The translations under genes were made by a program, and so were the position numbers. The notes beneath the pieces are model-generated. The model was not told the DNA's origin and did not search any database. It worked only from the letters and a program-made list of their open reading frames with translations. Shown here piece after piece: positions 33,746-46,301 of a stretch of 64,000 bases of DNA; the stretch's first letter is position 1; each line of letters begins with the position of its first letter. The stretch is from Janthinobacterium lividum. GTDB lineage: Bacteria > Pseudomonadota > Gammaproteobacteria > Burkholderiales > Burkholderiaceae_D. The stretch spans positions 1,488,001 to 1,552,000 of the forward strand of contig NZ_CP075583.1 in NCBI RefSeq assembly GCF_023509035.1, given 5' to 3'.

Positions 33746-34444
33746 GCCGTGTCTCGCAGCGAGTCGGTAAAAGCCCGGCCCAGCTGATGACCGGCCAAGA
33801 CCATTCCCACTGGCTCACGCTCCCTGGCCTGGGACCGCTTCAGCCACAGCGAGCCTGATCAACCGGAGGCATCTCGCCTCCTGGACTCACTTCCGGAATG
33901 CTGAAATTCCATTGCTTAAGTGGAAGGAATACGCTCGGCATCTGTTACCTAAAAATGACCGTTTTTGAACCACGCCCAATTTCTTTACATCTTCATTTAG
34001 TTTGATAATTATCAACATAATGTTGCGCCATGTCGTTAATCTAGTTTTTGCGGCGCCTTAGGATATGGTCGGAATTAACTTCCCGATTTTGACGCACCTG
34101 ATGGGCGCGCTACGGCGTTACGCCTTGTTTGTGTGGCCCGTTCTGCTACGACGAACAACGCAGCCAGGGAGCCGAAAAAGTGTGCAATCGACCCTGTAGC
34201 GCTCTCACCCAACTGGTGAACGGTATCGAAGCAGCGAAAGTCAATGCTCATGCGGATCTCCAGACGAAATTGAGCGGTCAACTGCCGTCTCTAGGTTAAA
34301 AGATCTCGAACAGGCTCTTAGGCAGTAGCACAGTGCAATTGTAGCGGTATGGATCGTGCAGGCGTGATGATGCATTGCCAAGGGAGCTTCCAATAAAAAC
34401 ATTTGCAGCCGCTATTGCCGCTGCACCAAATATAGGGTAGGTGC
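33746..34444. other. leader region upstream of pigA, no gene recognised
   Basis: About 700 bases. Its left 150 bases may be more IS debris. From about 33950 it becomes AT-rich and should contain the promoter of the pig operon. A minus-strand reading of 68 codons at 34075-34281 has no recognisable similarity. The pigA ATG at 34445 is preceded by AGGGTAGGTGC. Confidence 0.4.
34002..34015. promoter_or_regulatory. perfect 14-bp palindrome TTGATAATTATCAA upstream of pigA
   Basis: A perfect inverted repeat in AT-rich DNA, about 430 bases before pigA. It has the size of a dimeric regulator operator and a Fur-like GATAAT half, but no regulator can be assigned from sequence alone. Confidence 0.4.
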
Positions 34445-35593
34445 ATGGATTTTTGTCTCAGCAGCGAGCAGCAAGAAGCTGTCTCACACATCCATCGTTT
34501 TGCCCGCGAAGTGTTGTCCGCCTCGGCCAGCGAACGCATCGCGTCTTCCCATTTCGACCGCAACAAGTGGACGCAGGCGTCAGAGATCGGCCTGGCCGGT
34601 TTGCCGTTGCCTGAAGAGTGGGGCGGTTCCGGCTTTGGTGCGCTCGATACCATGCTCGCGGTGGAGGCGCTCGGCCAGGGTTGCGTCGACATGGGGCTGG
34701 TGTTCTCCTTGTGTGCACACATGTTCGCTTGCGCTGTGCCGCTGTGGCGCCATGGTTCGCGCGAGCTGCACGAGCGCTACCTGTCTGGTATGGCGAAAGG
34801 CAGCCTGATTGCCGCCAATGCGATCACCGAGCCTGGCTCCGGTTCCGACGTATTCGCAATGCGCAGCAGCGCGCGGCGCGACGGCGAGCACTACATCCTC
34901 AACGGCGAAAAATGTTTCGTCACCAATGCGCCGGTGGCCGATGTCTTCCTGCTGTATGCGAAGACCGATGCGCACCAATCCTATTTCGGCATCAGCGCCT
35001 TTTTGATCCCGCGCGGAACGCATGGCCTCACAGTGACTACCGGTGAGCGCAAGTCGGGCCTGTGCACCTCGCCCTGGGGCAGCGTCCATTTGGAAGACTG
35101 CAGAGTACCCGTATGGGCGCGCGTGGGCGACGAAGGCGCGGGCGCGACCATCTTCCATGACTCCATGATCTGGGAGCGCGGCTGCCTGTTTGCCGCCTAT
35201 GTCGGCGCGATGGAGCGCGTGCTTCAGCAATGCGTCACGCATGCGCGCGAACGTAAGCAGTTCGGCCGTCCGATAGGACACAACCAGGCGGTGTCGGACC
35301 GGCTGGTCGACTTCAAGCTGCGCCTGGAAACATCGCGCCTGCTGCTGTACCGCGCCGGCTGGCTCTATGACCAGGGCCTGCCGCATGAAGAGGCGATCGC
35401 ACAAAGTAAGCTGTGGGTGTCCGAGTGCGCGGTGCAATGTGGGCTGGACGCGGTACAGATCTTTGGTGGCGCCGGTGTCTGCAGCGAGACCGGCATCGAT
35501 CGCTTGCTGCTGGATGCACTGCCGGCGCGCATCTTCTCCGGCACCAATGAAATACAGCGCGAGTTCATCGCACGGCACATGGGGCTGCGTTAG
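34445..35593 (+). CDS. pigA: L-prolyl-[PCP] dehydrogenase PigA
   Basis: Flavin-dependent acyl-CoA dehydrogenase-fold enzyme, 382 residues. In prodigiosin synthesis PigA oxidises L-prolyl bound to the carrier PigG to pyrrole-2-carboxyl-PigG. Visible family motifs: ITEPGSGSDVFAMRSSARRD (FAD-binding region, near residue 120), LSSEQQEAVSHIHRFAREVL at the start, and HARERKQFGRPIGHNQAVSD. The usual catalytic EGT in the C-terminus is SGT here (IFSGTNEIQ), so the base must sit elsewhere, as in isovaleryl-CoA dehydrogenase, or the mechanism differs. First gene of the pig operon; the identity rests on the colinear pathway context. Confidence 0.92.
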   Translation: MDFCLSSEQQEAVSHIHRFAREVLSASASERIASSHFDRNKWTQASEIGLAGLPLPEEWGGSGFGALDTMLAVEALGQGCVDMGLVFSLCAHMFACAVPLWRHGSRELHERYLSGMAKGSLIAANAITEPGSGSDVFAMRSSARRDGEHYILNGEKCFVTNAPVADVFLLYAKTDAHQSYFGISAFLIPRGTHGLTVTTGERKSGLCTSPWGSVHLEDCRVPVWARVGDEGAGATIFHDSMIWERGCLFAAYVGAMERVLQQCVTHARERKQFGRPIGHNQAVSDRLVDFKLRLETSRLLLYRAGWLYDQGLPHEEAIAQSKLWVSECAVQCGLDAVQIFGGAGVCSETGIDRLLLDALPARIFSGTNEIQREFIARHMGLR

Positions 35594-35721
35594 CCCGAAT
35601 CATTCGGTTTCGCATACGCGCCGTACACATAGCTTGTCCGTGGCTAGCTGTAATCCAACGGTCCTGCAAAGCTGGCTTTTTGAAGGCAGCTGTTCAACCC
35701 GGGAAAAGGTAGAGACAGAAA

Positions 35722-38700
35722 ATGGCAACGCAGAAAAAGTTCCCCAGCAAGGATTATGAAAAAGGTGCAGCGGACATTCCCGTTGCGGAGGATAGCGGTG
35801 TGCGGGAAGGCGAAGCGGTCGGCGCTTGCGACGTGGTGGTGGTCGGCGGCGGGCTGTCCGGCCTCGTGGCAGCCTGGAAGCTTGCTGGCCATAGCGTGCT
35901 GGTGCTGGAGCGGGAGTCCACGGTGGGCGGCGCGGCGCGCAGCGGGCAGCGCGGTGAACTACGCTTCGCCACAGCAGGCAGCTGCTTCCAGGAGCCGGTT
36001 CCCGGTTCGGACACGGCGCAATTACTGAGCGGGCTCGGCTTGTCCGATGCATGGCGCTCCACCGGCAACAGTCAATTCGTGCTGTTCAACACACGCCATC
36101 TGCTGCGCCGTCTGGGGGAGGTCACGCTGGGGCTGCTGAAGCAGCCGAAGGAGTTGCTGAACCCGGCGATGTATGGACTGACATGCAACCTGCTCGGCGC
36201 CGCATTGCGCGGCAAGAAATTCATCGCGGCGCCGAAGAAGCTGGGCGATCCGGTGTTTGCGGAACTATATGCCTACCTGCAGCGCTTCCGCAAGGATGGC
36301 GGCAAGTATCCGGCGGTACCGTGGCAACCCGGATGCGGCTGGACGCGCGAGGAGATGGAACAGTTCGACTCGATTTCGCTGGCCGAACTATTGTTCGATG
36401 AGAAAGTGCGTTCGCGGCTGCCAACGGCGCTGGTGCCGGATGCGAAGTTCGGCCCGCTGGTGCGCGATGCGGTCGAGACGACCCTGAAAGTGGAATGTCT
36501 GTCGGCGGCGGATGTGTCCGCCTATGTCGGGCTGCACTTCCTGGTCGGCTACTTGTATGGCACGCTGGTGACCTTCCCCGGCGGGAACGGTTATCTCAGC
36601 GAACGTCTGCAGGCGGCGTTGCGCGAGCGTGGCAACTGCCGTATGGCAGTCGGTGCGCGCGTGCAGACGGTTGCGCGTGATGGCGAACGTTACCGCATCA
36701 CCTTTGAACGTCGCGGCGTGCAGAGCGAGGTCAGCGCCGGCGCGGTGGTGTGGGCCGCGCCCAAGCATGCAGCACTGGATGCGGTCTCCGGTTTGCCGGC
36801 GCAGCAGCAGCATGCGATACGTCAGATCCAGCACCGCGACTACTGCATCGCGAACGTCTACCTGCGCAACGCTGCCTGGACTGAATACTTCGGCGGCTAT
36901 GTGATCGAAGGAGATACCGCCGCCGCTGCGCCGCTGGCCTGGTGCCGCAGCCGCGTGTGCGTGGTCGCCAACTGGCTGGACCGCGACAACGGTAAGAAAG
37001 CCGGTGTGCTGACCTTGCTGAAGCCGGTGGCGGAACGGCTCAACCAGGGCAAACTCGGCAAGACAGATTTTGCGCAGCTGCAGCAGGTGACCTTGCAGGA
37101 AGTGTCGGAAATGCTGCAGGCGAAGGGACTATCCACTGACGAGGTGGAAGACATCCGGATCTGGCGTTGGTCGCGTGCGTTGGTGGTCGCTACGCGCGGG
37201 CAAATTAAAGCCGACTTGTTTGTGCGGGCATCGCAGCCGGTGGGTGGGGTTTCCTTTGCGAACCAGGACAGCGTCGGCATCGGCAACCTGGAGAGCGCAG
37301 TGAGCGCAGGGTTCAATGCGGCACAACAGGCGCAGGCATACCTGCAGCGCACGGCGGCGGATACGATGGTGGTGCAAGCACTGCGTTCCGGCCTGCATGT
37401 GATGGAAATTGCCGGCAACCCTGCGACCGGCGTGCAGCGTTTCGGCGGCAAGGCTAACTCGCTCAATACATTGATCGGCGCCGGCTTCCCGGTGCCACGC
37501 GCATATTGCGTAACGGTCGATGCCTGTCATGCTTTTTTGCAGGCATCCGGATTGGCGGCCTGGATCGACGGCATGGACAAGGTCGACCGCGACACCTCCG
37601 CCGACATCCGCGCACGCATTGCGCAAGCGCCGTTGCCGCCCGCGCTGCAGGATGCGATCATCGCTGCCTATCGCGAACTCGGTAGTGGCCGGGTCGCGGT
37701 GCGATCCTCCGCCGTCAATGAAGACGGCGATGCACAATCATTTGCAGGCCAGTACGACACCTTCCTGCACGTGGAGGGCGAGACCGCGCTGCTCGATTGC
37801 GTGAAGCGTTGCTGGGCGTCGCTGTGGAACGAACGCGCGCATGCCTACCAGGGGCGCAACCGGGCCGACGGCGGCATTGCGGTGGTGATCCAGCAGATGA
37901 TCGTTGCCGATGCTGCCGGCGTGTTGTTCACTGCCGACCCGATCAGCGGCGATGCCGGACGCACGGTGATCGAATCTTGCTGGGGATTGGGCGAGGGCGT
38001 GGTGTCGGGCCAGGCGAGCACCGATACCTATGTGGTGGACAGCGACAGTCATGCGCTGATGGAACGTATTGTCCGGGCGAAGCCGGTGATGTGTGCGCGC
38101 GCTGCAGATGGCGTCGCGATGCAGGAGGTACCGCCGCAATTCGTTGATCAGCCGAGCCTGAGCGATGTGCAGGCATCCGAACTGGCGGCCTGTGCCGCAC
38201 GCATTCGCCGCCATTACGGCTGCGAACTGGATATCGAATGGGCACTGAAGGATGACAGTATCTGGATACTGCAGGCACGGCCGATCACGGTGACTGCTTC
38301 CATCGCCGGTAAGCTGTACGGCGACGAGCAGGAAACCAATCAGCAGGTGCGCGACAACACTATGTTTTCGCGCATGGACACCGGTGAAATCCTGACCGGC
38401 CTGATGACGCCGCTCGGACTGTCCTTCACCCGCTTCTACCAGCACCACGTGCACGGCCCGGCAGTGAAGACCATGGGCTTGCTCGACATCGGCAGTTCGC
38501 AGTATTACGTCGGCTACCTGCAGGGTTATGTGTACCTGAACATCTCCGCATCGGCGCGGCTGCTGACGCAATGCCCTCCCACGCACGAGCCGATGAAGTT
38601 CACGCGGCGCTACGCGACCCCCGACGTCGACTTCACGCACTACAAAAATCCCTACGGCGAACCGGTGTCTGGGTTCCAATTCTTCAAGAGCAGCCTCTAC

Positions 38701-40098
38701 TGGCTGGTATGCCAGGTACATAATATGGCGACTGCTGGCGGCACGGTGAACAAGATGATCTCCTTGCGCCAGCGCGAAACCGAGCGCTTCCGCAAGCTGG
38801 ATTTCGAGAAGATGAGCCTGCCGCAGCTCAATGCCGAACTGCAGCGCATCGACCGCTACTTCCTCGAATCCTGTGCTGCCTACATGCCGTTCTTCCTGCA
38901 ATCCTTCGCGCTGTACGATGCGCTGGCGGAGCTGTGCGAGAAGTGGCTGGGGAACGAAGGAAAAGGGCTGCAGAACCGCATCAAGGCATCGATGAACAAC
39001 CTGCGTACCATCGAGGTGACGCGTGGCGTGTGCGAACTAGCAGCGCGCGTCGACCGCTCGCCGGTGCTGCGCACACTATTCCTGGAGACGCCGCTGGAGC
39101 AGTTGGCGGATAACTTGCAGCAGCATGCAGAGGGCCGCCGTTTCTGGAACGAGAATTTTGGCGCCTTCCTCGCGGACTTCGGATCGCGTGGTCGCCAGGA
39201 ATTCGAACTCAGCATTCCGCGCTGGAACGACGATCCGACCTATCTGCTGCAAATCATCCGTCTGTACCTGACCAGCGATGTGCAGCTTGAATCGCGTCTG
39301 GCGACGATAGACAAGGCGCGCGAAGAAGACACGCGGCAGTTGCTGGACAAACTGCCGCTCAAGGCAAGGATGACATTCCGCTTCGTGATCGCCGCCTACG
39401 CGAAGATGGCGGAACGGCGCGAAGCGACGCGTCCGACCCTCATCGCCGAGACCTGGTTCTACCGCAAAATCATCGTCGAGGTGCTGCGCCGCGTCGAGGC
39501 GGAGGGTGTGTCTGGCATACAGGACCTGCCGTACATCGATTTCAACGAATTGCGCGATTACGTGGCCGGGCGCAAAACGGCGCAGCAGGCATTTGCTCCG
39601 CAACTGATTGCGCGCAACCGTCAGCAGCATCTGCTCAACGAGCGCCTGAAGGAACCGCCAATGGCGCTGATCGGCGGCCATGTGCCGCACCGCGACGATC
39701 AGATGTTGCTGGACGCGGCGCAGGGCGACCTGCTGCATGGCCTCGGCGCCAGCCCCGGCGTGGCGGTGGGGCGCGCCCGCGTGATCACCGACCTCAACCG
39801 CCAGGCGGGCGAATTCCGCCAGGGCGAAATTCTGGTGGCACGCTTTACCGATGCATCGTGGACGCCGCTGTTCGTGCTGGCGGCCGGGGTGGTCGCAGAC
39901 ATCGGCTCGGCCTTGTCGCACAGCTCCATCGTGTCGCGGGAGTTCGGTATTCCGGCGGTCGTCAATGCGAAGCAGGCGACGCAGACCATACGCACCGGCG
40001 ACCTGATCTACCTCGACGGTGACGGCGGCGTGGTGCGCATCGAGGAACGCGTTGCCGATACCGACGAACCGCTGGTCGAGCAGAGAGTGATCGCATAA
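35722..40098 (+). CDS. pigBC: fused PigB-PigC: FAD-dependent MAP oxidase plus MAP/MBC condensing enzyme
   Basis: A 1458-residue reading frame. Residues about 35-545 are a FAD amine-oxidase/phytoene-desaturase-like enzyme (VVVVGGGLSGLVAAWKLAGH; C-terminal FANQDSVGIGNLESAV) corresponding to PigB, which oxidises dihydro-MAP to MAP. Residues about 565-1458 are PigC-like: an ATP-grasp PEP-synthase N-domain (FGGKANSLNTLIGAGFPVPR; LDIEWALKDDSIWILQARPI) and a swivelling PEP-utiliser domain with His1400 in ALSHSSIVSREFGIPA. PigC condenses MAP and MBC using ATP. In Serratia these are two proteins. The N-terminus lacks membrane helices. A TGATGG at the junction (about 37400) would serve as a coupled stop/start if an upstream indel existed, so the fusion needs checking. 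Confidence 0.88.
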   Translation: MATQKKFPSKDYEKGAADIPVAEDSGVREGEAVGACDVVVVGGGLSGLVAAWKLAGHSVLVLERESTVGGAARSGQRGELRFATAGSCFQEPVPGSDTAQLLSGLGLSDAWRSTGNSQFVLFNTRHLLRRLGEVTLGLLKQPKELLNPAMYGLTCNLLGAALRGKKFIAAPKKLGDPVFAELYAYLQRFRKDGGKYPAVPWQPGCGWTREEMEQFDSISLAELLFDEKVRSRLPTALVPDAKFGPLVRDAVETTLKVECLSAADVSAYVGLHFLVGYLYGTLVTFPGGNGYLSERLQAALRERGNCRMAVGARVQTVARDGERYRITFERRGVQSEVSAGAVVWAAPKHAALDAVSGLPAQQQHAIRQIQHRDYCIANVYLRNAAWTEYFGGYVIEGDTAAAAPLAWCRSRVCVVANWLDRDNGKKAGVLTLLKPVAERLNQGKLGKTDFAQLQQVTLQEVSEMLQAKGLSTDEVEDIRIWRWSRALVVATRGQIKADLFVRASQPVGGVSFANQDSVGIGNLESAVSAGFNAAQQAQAYLQRTAADTMVVQALRSGLHVMEIAGNPATGVQRFGGKANSLNTLIGAGFPVPRAYCVTVDACHAFLQASGLAAWIDGMDKVDRDTSADIRARIAQAPLPPALQDAIIAAYRELGSGRVAVRSSAVNEDGDAQSFAGQYDTFLHVEGETALLDCVKRCWASLWNERAHAYQGRNRADGGIAVVIQQMIVADAAGVLFTADPISGDAGRTVIESCWGLGEGVVSGQASTDTYVVDSDSHALMERIVRAKPVMCARAADGVAMQEVPPQFVDQPSLSDVQASELAACAARIRRHYGCELDIEWALKDDSIWILQARPITVTASIAGKLYGDEQETNQQVRDNTMFSRMDTGEILTGLMTPLGLSFTRFYQHHVHGPAVKTMGLLDIGSSQYYVGYLQGYVYLNISASARLLTQCPPTHEPMKFTRRYATPDVDFTHYKNPYGEPVSGFQFFKSSLYWLVCQVHNMATAGGTVNKMISLRQRETERFRKLDFEKMSLPQLNAELQRIDRYFLESCAAYMPFFLQSFALYDALAELCEKWLGNEGKGLQNRIKASMNNLRTIEVTRGVCELAARVDRSPVLRTLFLETPLEQLADNLQQHAEGRRFWNENFGAFLADFGSRGRQEFELSIPRWNDDPTYLLQIIRLYLTSDVQLESRLATIDKAREEDTRQLLDKLPLKARMTFRFVIAAYAKMAERREATRPTLIAETWFYRKIIVEVLRRVEAEGVSGIQDLPYIDFNELRDYVAGRKTAQQAFAPQLIARNRQQHLLNERLKEPPMALIGGHVPHRDDQMLLDAAQGDLLHGLGASPGVAVGRARVITDLNRQAGEFRQGEILVARFTDASWTPLFVLAAGVVADIGSALSHSSIVSREFGIPAVVNAKQATQTIRTGDLIYLDGDGGVVRIEERVADTDEPLVEQRVIA

Positions 40099-40150
40099 AC
40101 ATTCGGTAGTTATCTCCGCAGATTTCAATTTTCCACTAAAGGACAAAAAT

Positions 40151-42592
40151 ATGGATATGACGGCTATAGGCGTGGTTGTTGTCACGCGCCGCCGCGAGTT
40201 CTTTGAAACCGGTCTCAGTGTGTTGAACGATGTGCGCGGCGAAGTATTCCAGCACGTGGAAATTGATGCCGACATCGACTATGCACCAGCACAGTCGGTG
40301 TCGAACCCGGTATATCTCGAAGCGTGCGACAAGGCGGTGCGCTTCCTCGCCGCGCGCCAGGAACGCTTGGCGATCAAGGTGATCCAAGCCGACAGTCTGG
40401 AGGCGGCGTTCGACAAAATTACCGCCTCGCCCACGCAGGGCGGCTTCCAGATTTGCATGCTGTTCATCGATTACGCCGATCCGCTGTACGATGGCATCAG
40501 CCCGCAAGAAATCGACGAGCAGCTTGCTAGCTTCCACGCGCGCCTGCAAGAGGCGGCGGTGCCGGCATTCTGCTCTTCGTTTTCGACGGCGGTATTCACC
40601 TCGCCGCACGAGAACCGCATCCGCTACCAGCCGATGGAATACATCGAATGCATCCTGCCGTCCGAAAGGGCGGTGCTGCAGACGGAGTTGCTCTGCCTGT
40701 GGATGGATTTCCTCGAACTCAGTTATGTCAATCGCCGCGCCAAGACCGACACACGCGGCCCGCGCAGGAATACGCTGGCCTGCTTCCTGACCGGCTTCCT
40801 GTCCGGGCGCGCCTGCAGTGACTGGCTCGGTTTTTACTTCACCGGTTCGCTGGTGTCCAATCTGATCAATTATTTTGAAGTGGAAGCGAACCGGCTTGGC
40901 GCGCTGGTGCTACGTGGACCGAGCGAACACAGCCTGGCTTGCGGCGCGATGGCCAACTGGCAGCTTTACAAGAAGCCGTTCGCAGTGATCGTTACCAGCG
41001 GCATGATCGACGAATTCCGGGGTACGCTCGCCAACCTGCGCGAGGCGCGCGCCAAGGGCTTCATCGTATGCGCGGAAAACCGTGCCAGCCAGTGGTTTGC
41101 GTTCCAGGGCACGATTTCTAGCGAGGAGGATACGCGTGCGGTGCTGCAGGCGCGCGGCATTCCTTATGTGTACATGGAAGACGTCGACAATATCGCTGAA
41201 GACCTTCGACGCGCGGTGGCGCTGTACGACGCAGGGCAGGGGCCGGTGGTGCTGTTGGCGACGCAGGCAGTGCTCGACGCCGGCGACGAACTGGATCCGG
41301 CTCTGTTTGCACCTGCGGTCAACGAGTGCACGGCAGCGCCCGACGAGGCGGTGCAGGATGTTTTGCACGACGTGATGCAGATCATCAACCAAGGGCCGGA
41401 ACGGCTGCTGTGGCAATGCGGGCCGATGGATGAGGAAGAACTGGCGTTGACCTTGTCGATCGCCGAGCGTGCCGGCATCGCGCTGACCGATTCCCTCACC
41501 CATCCCGGTTCGGTGCCGAAGTACCGCGACGGCAAGCGTATTCCAAATTACATCGGCACGCTGGCAGTGTACGGCTACAGCCCGCGCGTGTACAACTATT
41601 TGCATACCAGGGACAAGCTCAATCCGCAGTCGCAGCAATGCCTGTTCTTCATGAAAAGCAAGCTTGGGCAGGTCAGTACGCCGTTTTCGGAAGGCCGGCT
41701 GAAGCGCAAGCTGAGAATCGTGCAACTGACCCGCAACGCCGCACACATTTCACCCTTTACCGACCATGGGTTGGTGATGGACTACCGTAGCTTCCTGCGC
41801 CATGTGGACCGCCACCTCGACGTGTCGCCGGCCTTGCGCGAACGCCGCTGTCGACTGATGGCCTCGGTGCCGGACACGCCGTCGGATGTGGCAAGCAAAC
41901 TGCCGGCGACACCGATGAGCCCGAACTATTTTTTCGCGCGCCTGAATCAACTGGTGGAAAAGCTGATCGTCGAGCGCGCTTACGACTACACCGGCCTGTA
42001 CGACGTCGGCCGCTGCGGCATGTCGGCGGTCCGCAACGTCGCGCGCACCCGGCGCGGCTTTTCCGGTTGGTACGGACGGGCGCTGATGGGGGATGCGCTG
42101 CAGGCCACGCTGAGCGTCGCGTACACCAGCGGCACCAACGTTGTCGCCTTCATCGGCGACGGCGCCAAGGGCCTCGTGCCCGAAATTCTGCCGAGCTTTA
42201 TCGAGAACGCGCTGAATTATCCTGACCGCATGCGTAAGAATTTCACCGTCTTCTACTTCATGAACGGCGGCCACTCGGTGATCAACACCTACCAGGAGCG
42301 CATCCTGTTCAACCGCACCTCGCGCCAGATGCGACTGGTGAACCTGATGTCCGCGGACTGGGAAGAAGACATCTGCGGTCTGCAGGTCTGCGCGCGCACG
42401 CTCGACAGCTTCGACGCCGACATGCTGGCCGAGGCGCTGCAGAAGCCGGGGCGCGTCAATCTGTTCTCGGTGGTGGTTGGGCATAACAACGAAGGCGACG
42501 GAATAAGCTTGGCGACGGCGACGGGATGGCAGCGCGATGAGATGCAGATTGAGCCGGCTGCCGTGGCGGACGATGTGCCGTTGATCGTGTGA
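40151..42592 (+). CDS. pigD: thiamine diphosphate-dependent 3-acetylalkanal synthase PigD
   Basis: An 813-residue ThDP enzyme. In Serratia PigD adds the acetyl unit from pyruvate to 2-octenal, giving 3-acetyloctanal for the monopyrrole MAP. The C-terminal ThDP-binding region is visible (VAFIGDGAKGLVPEILPSF, then FYFMNGGHSVINTYQER), with a pyrimidine-binding part around residues 225-400 (FTGSLVSNLINYFEVEANRL, ALVLRGPSEHSLACGAMANW). The N-terminal about 210 residues are the extra domain typical of PigD. An AAAGGA site lies 7 bases before the ATG. It starts 52 bases after pigBC. Confidence 0.93.
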   Translation: MDMTAIGVVVVTRRREFFETGLSVLNDVRGEVFQHVEIDADIDYAPAQSVSNPVYLEACDKAVRFLAARQERLAIKVIQADSLEAAFDKITASPTQGGFQICMLFIDYADPLYDGISPQEIDEQLASFHARLQEAAVPAFCSSFSTAVFTSPHENRIRYQPMEYIECILPSERAVLQTELLCLWMDFLELSYVNRRAKTDTRGPRRNTLACFLTGFLSGRACSDWLGFYFTGSLVSNLINYFEVEANRLGALVLRGPSEHSLACGAMANWQLYKKPFAVIVTSGMIDEFRGTLANLREARAKGFIVCAENRASQWFAFQGTISSEEDTRAVLQARGIPYVYMEDVDNIAEDLRRAVALYDAGQGPVVLLATQAVLDAGDELDPALFAPAVNECTAAPDEAVQDVLHDVMQIINQGPERLLWQCGPMDEEELALTLSIAERAGIALTDSLTHPGSVPKYRDGKRIPNYIGTLAVYGYSPRVYNYLHTRDKLNPQSQQCLFFMKSKLGQVSTPFSEGRLKRKLRIVQLTRNAAHISPFTDHGLVMDYRSFLRHVDRHLDVSPALRERRCRLMASVPDTPSDVASKLPATPMSPNYFFARLNQLVEKLIVERAYDYTGLYDVGRCGMSAVRNVARTRRGFSGWYGRALMGDALQATLSVAYTSGTNVVAFIGDGAKGLVPEILPSFIENALNYPDRMRKNFTVFYFMNGGHSVINTYQERILFNRTSRQMRLVNLMSADWEEDICGLQVCARTLDSFDADMLAEALQKPGRVNLFSVVVGHNNEGDGISLATATGWQRDEMQIEPAAVADDVPLIV

Positions 42593-42648
42593 CGACAGAT
42601 AGCTCGTGCTCGGACGGGCTCCTTTTCCCTGCCAGGAGGAGGGGATAA

Positions 42649-45219
<2,571 letters not shown>

Positions 45220-45232
45220 TGGGAACCGTAAC

Positions 45233-46255
45233 ATGGAAATGAATAAAGAGCAGATCGTTGACTTGATGATGGGATTTTTCAAGACCAAGACGATTACTTC
45301 CGCCCTGGAACTTAAAGTCTTCGACGCGCTGGAGCAAGGCCCGGCAACGGCAGAAGCCATTTGCGAGCACCGCAACATTCCGCTGCAATCCGGCAAGCGC
45401 CTGCTGATCGCGTTGACTGCCATCGGCCTGCTGGCGAAGGAGGAGGATCATTTCTGCCTCACTAAGGCTGCGAGCGAATACATGGTGAGTGGTTCAGCGC
45501 AATGGCTGGGCTGGCTCGGTCGCCATATCGATACCTTCCTGTATCCGCTGTGGTCACATACGGCGCAAGGGGTGCGTGACGACAAGGATCAGCGTCAGGC
45601 GGCTTTCGGTGATGACCGCAGCTGGTTCAGCATCCTGTACCAGAACCCGCAGGATGTAGTTGATTTCCAGGAATTCCTCGGCATTTTCGCGAAACCCTTT
45701 ATCGAGGGCATGCTGCAGGGATTCGATTTTTCCGGCTACAGGAAATTCATGGATATCGGCAGCGGCATCGGCACCTTGCCGATGGCTGTCGCTGCGCGCT
45801 ATCCACAGCTTGGCCTTAGCGTCTGCGAACTGCCGCAGGCGACTAGCTTCGTGCGCGACAAGATCGCCGAGAACGGTTATGCCGACCGCATCAAGATCGT
45901 GGCGGGCGACGTCATCAGCGGCACCATCCCCAAGGGGGAACACGACCTGATTCATCTCGGCTGGATGCTGCACGACTATGCGCCGGACATCCAGATGCAG
46001 ATCCTGCGTCACATCCACGAGGCGCTGCCGCCGGGCGGCACCTTCATCGCTAGCGAGACACCGTTGGCCGATGACGAAAGCGGCCCACTGTTCACGTCGC
46101 TGCTGTCGATCAACATGCTGGTGTCCACTGACGGCGGCATCGAATCGACCTGCACGCAATACCTGCAACGCTTCACAGAAGCGGGCTTCGTCAATGCAAG
46201 GGTGCAGGCGATACCGGGGCCACGCACCTTGTTCATCGGCGAAAAGCGGAAATGA
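45233..46255 (+). CDS. pigF: O-methyltransferase PigF
   Basis: A 340-residue class I SAM methyltransferase of the plant-type small-molecule OMT family: an N-terminal helical dimerisation domain with a winged helix (KTKTITSALELKVFDALEQG) and a Rossmann domain with KFMDIGSGIGTLPMAVAARY near residue 170 and the catalytic-region HLGWMLHDYAPDIQMQILRH. In the pathway PigF methylates the hydroxyl of HBC to give MBC, aided in Serratia by PigN. No pigN is found in this cluster. Starts 13 bases after pigE. Confidence 0.92.
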   Translation: MEMNKEQIVDLMMGFFKTKTITSALELKVFDALEQGPATAEAICEHRNIPLQSGKRLLIALTAIGLLAKEEDHFCLTKAASEYMVSGSAQWLGWLGRHIDTFLYPLWSHTAQGVRDDKDQRQAAFGDDRSWFSILYQNPQDVVDFQEFLGIFAKPFIEGMLQGFDFSGYRKFMDIGSGIGTLPMAVAARYPQLGLSVCELPQATSFVRDKIAENGYADRIKIVAGDVISGTIPKGEHDLIHLGWMLHDYAPDIQMQILRHIHEALPPGGTFIASETPLADDESGPLFTSLLSINMLVSTDGGIESTCTQYLQRFTEAGFVNARVQAIPGPRTLFIGEKRK

Positions 46256-46301
46256 GCGCGGCTGTCAGAAACCTGAAAACATCATCTAACGAGAGGACAC
46301 T

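Noticed and set aside
34075..34281. A 68-codon minus-strand frame in the pigA leader as a regulator gene
   Set aside because: No HTH or other motif, no ribosome-binding site, odd composition.
35722..40098. Calling this gene PEP synthase or rifampicin phosphotransferase
   Set aside because: The ATP-grasp and swivelling His domains fit those families, but the FAD oxidase partner and the pig gene order identify PigB and PigC.
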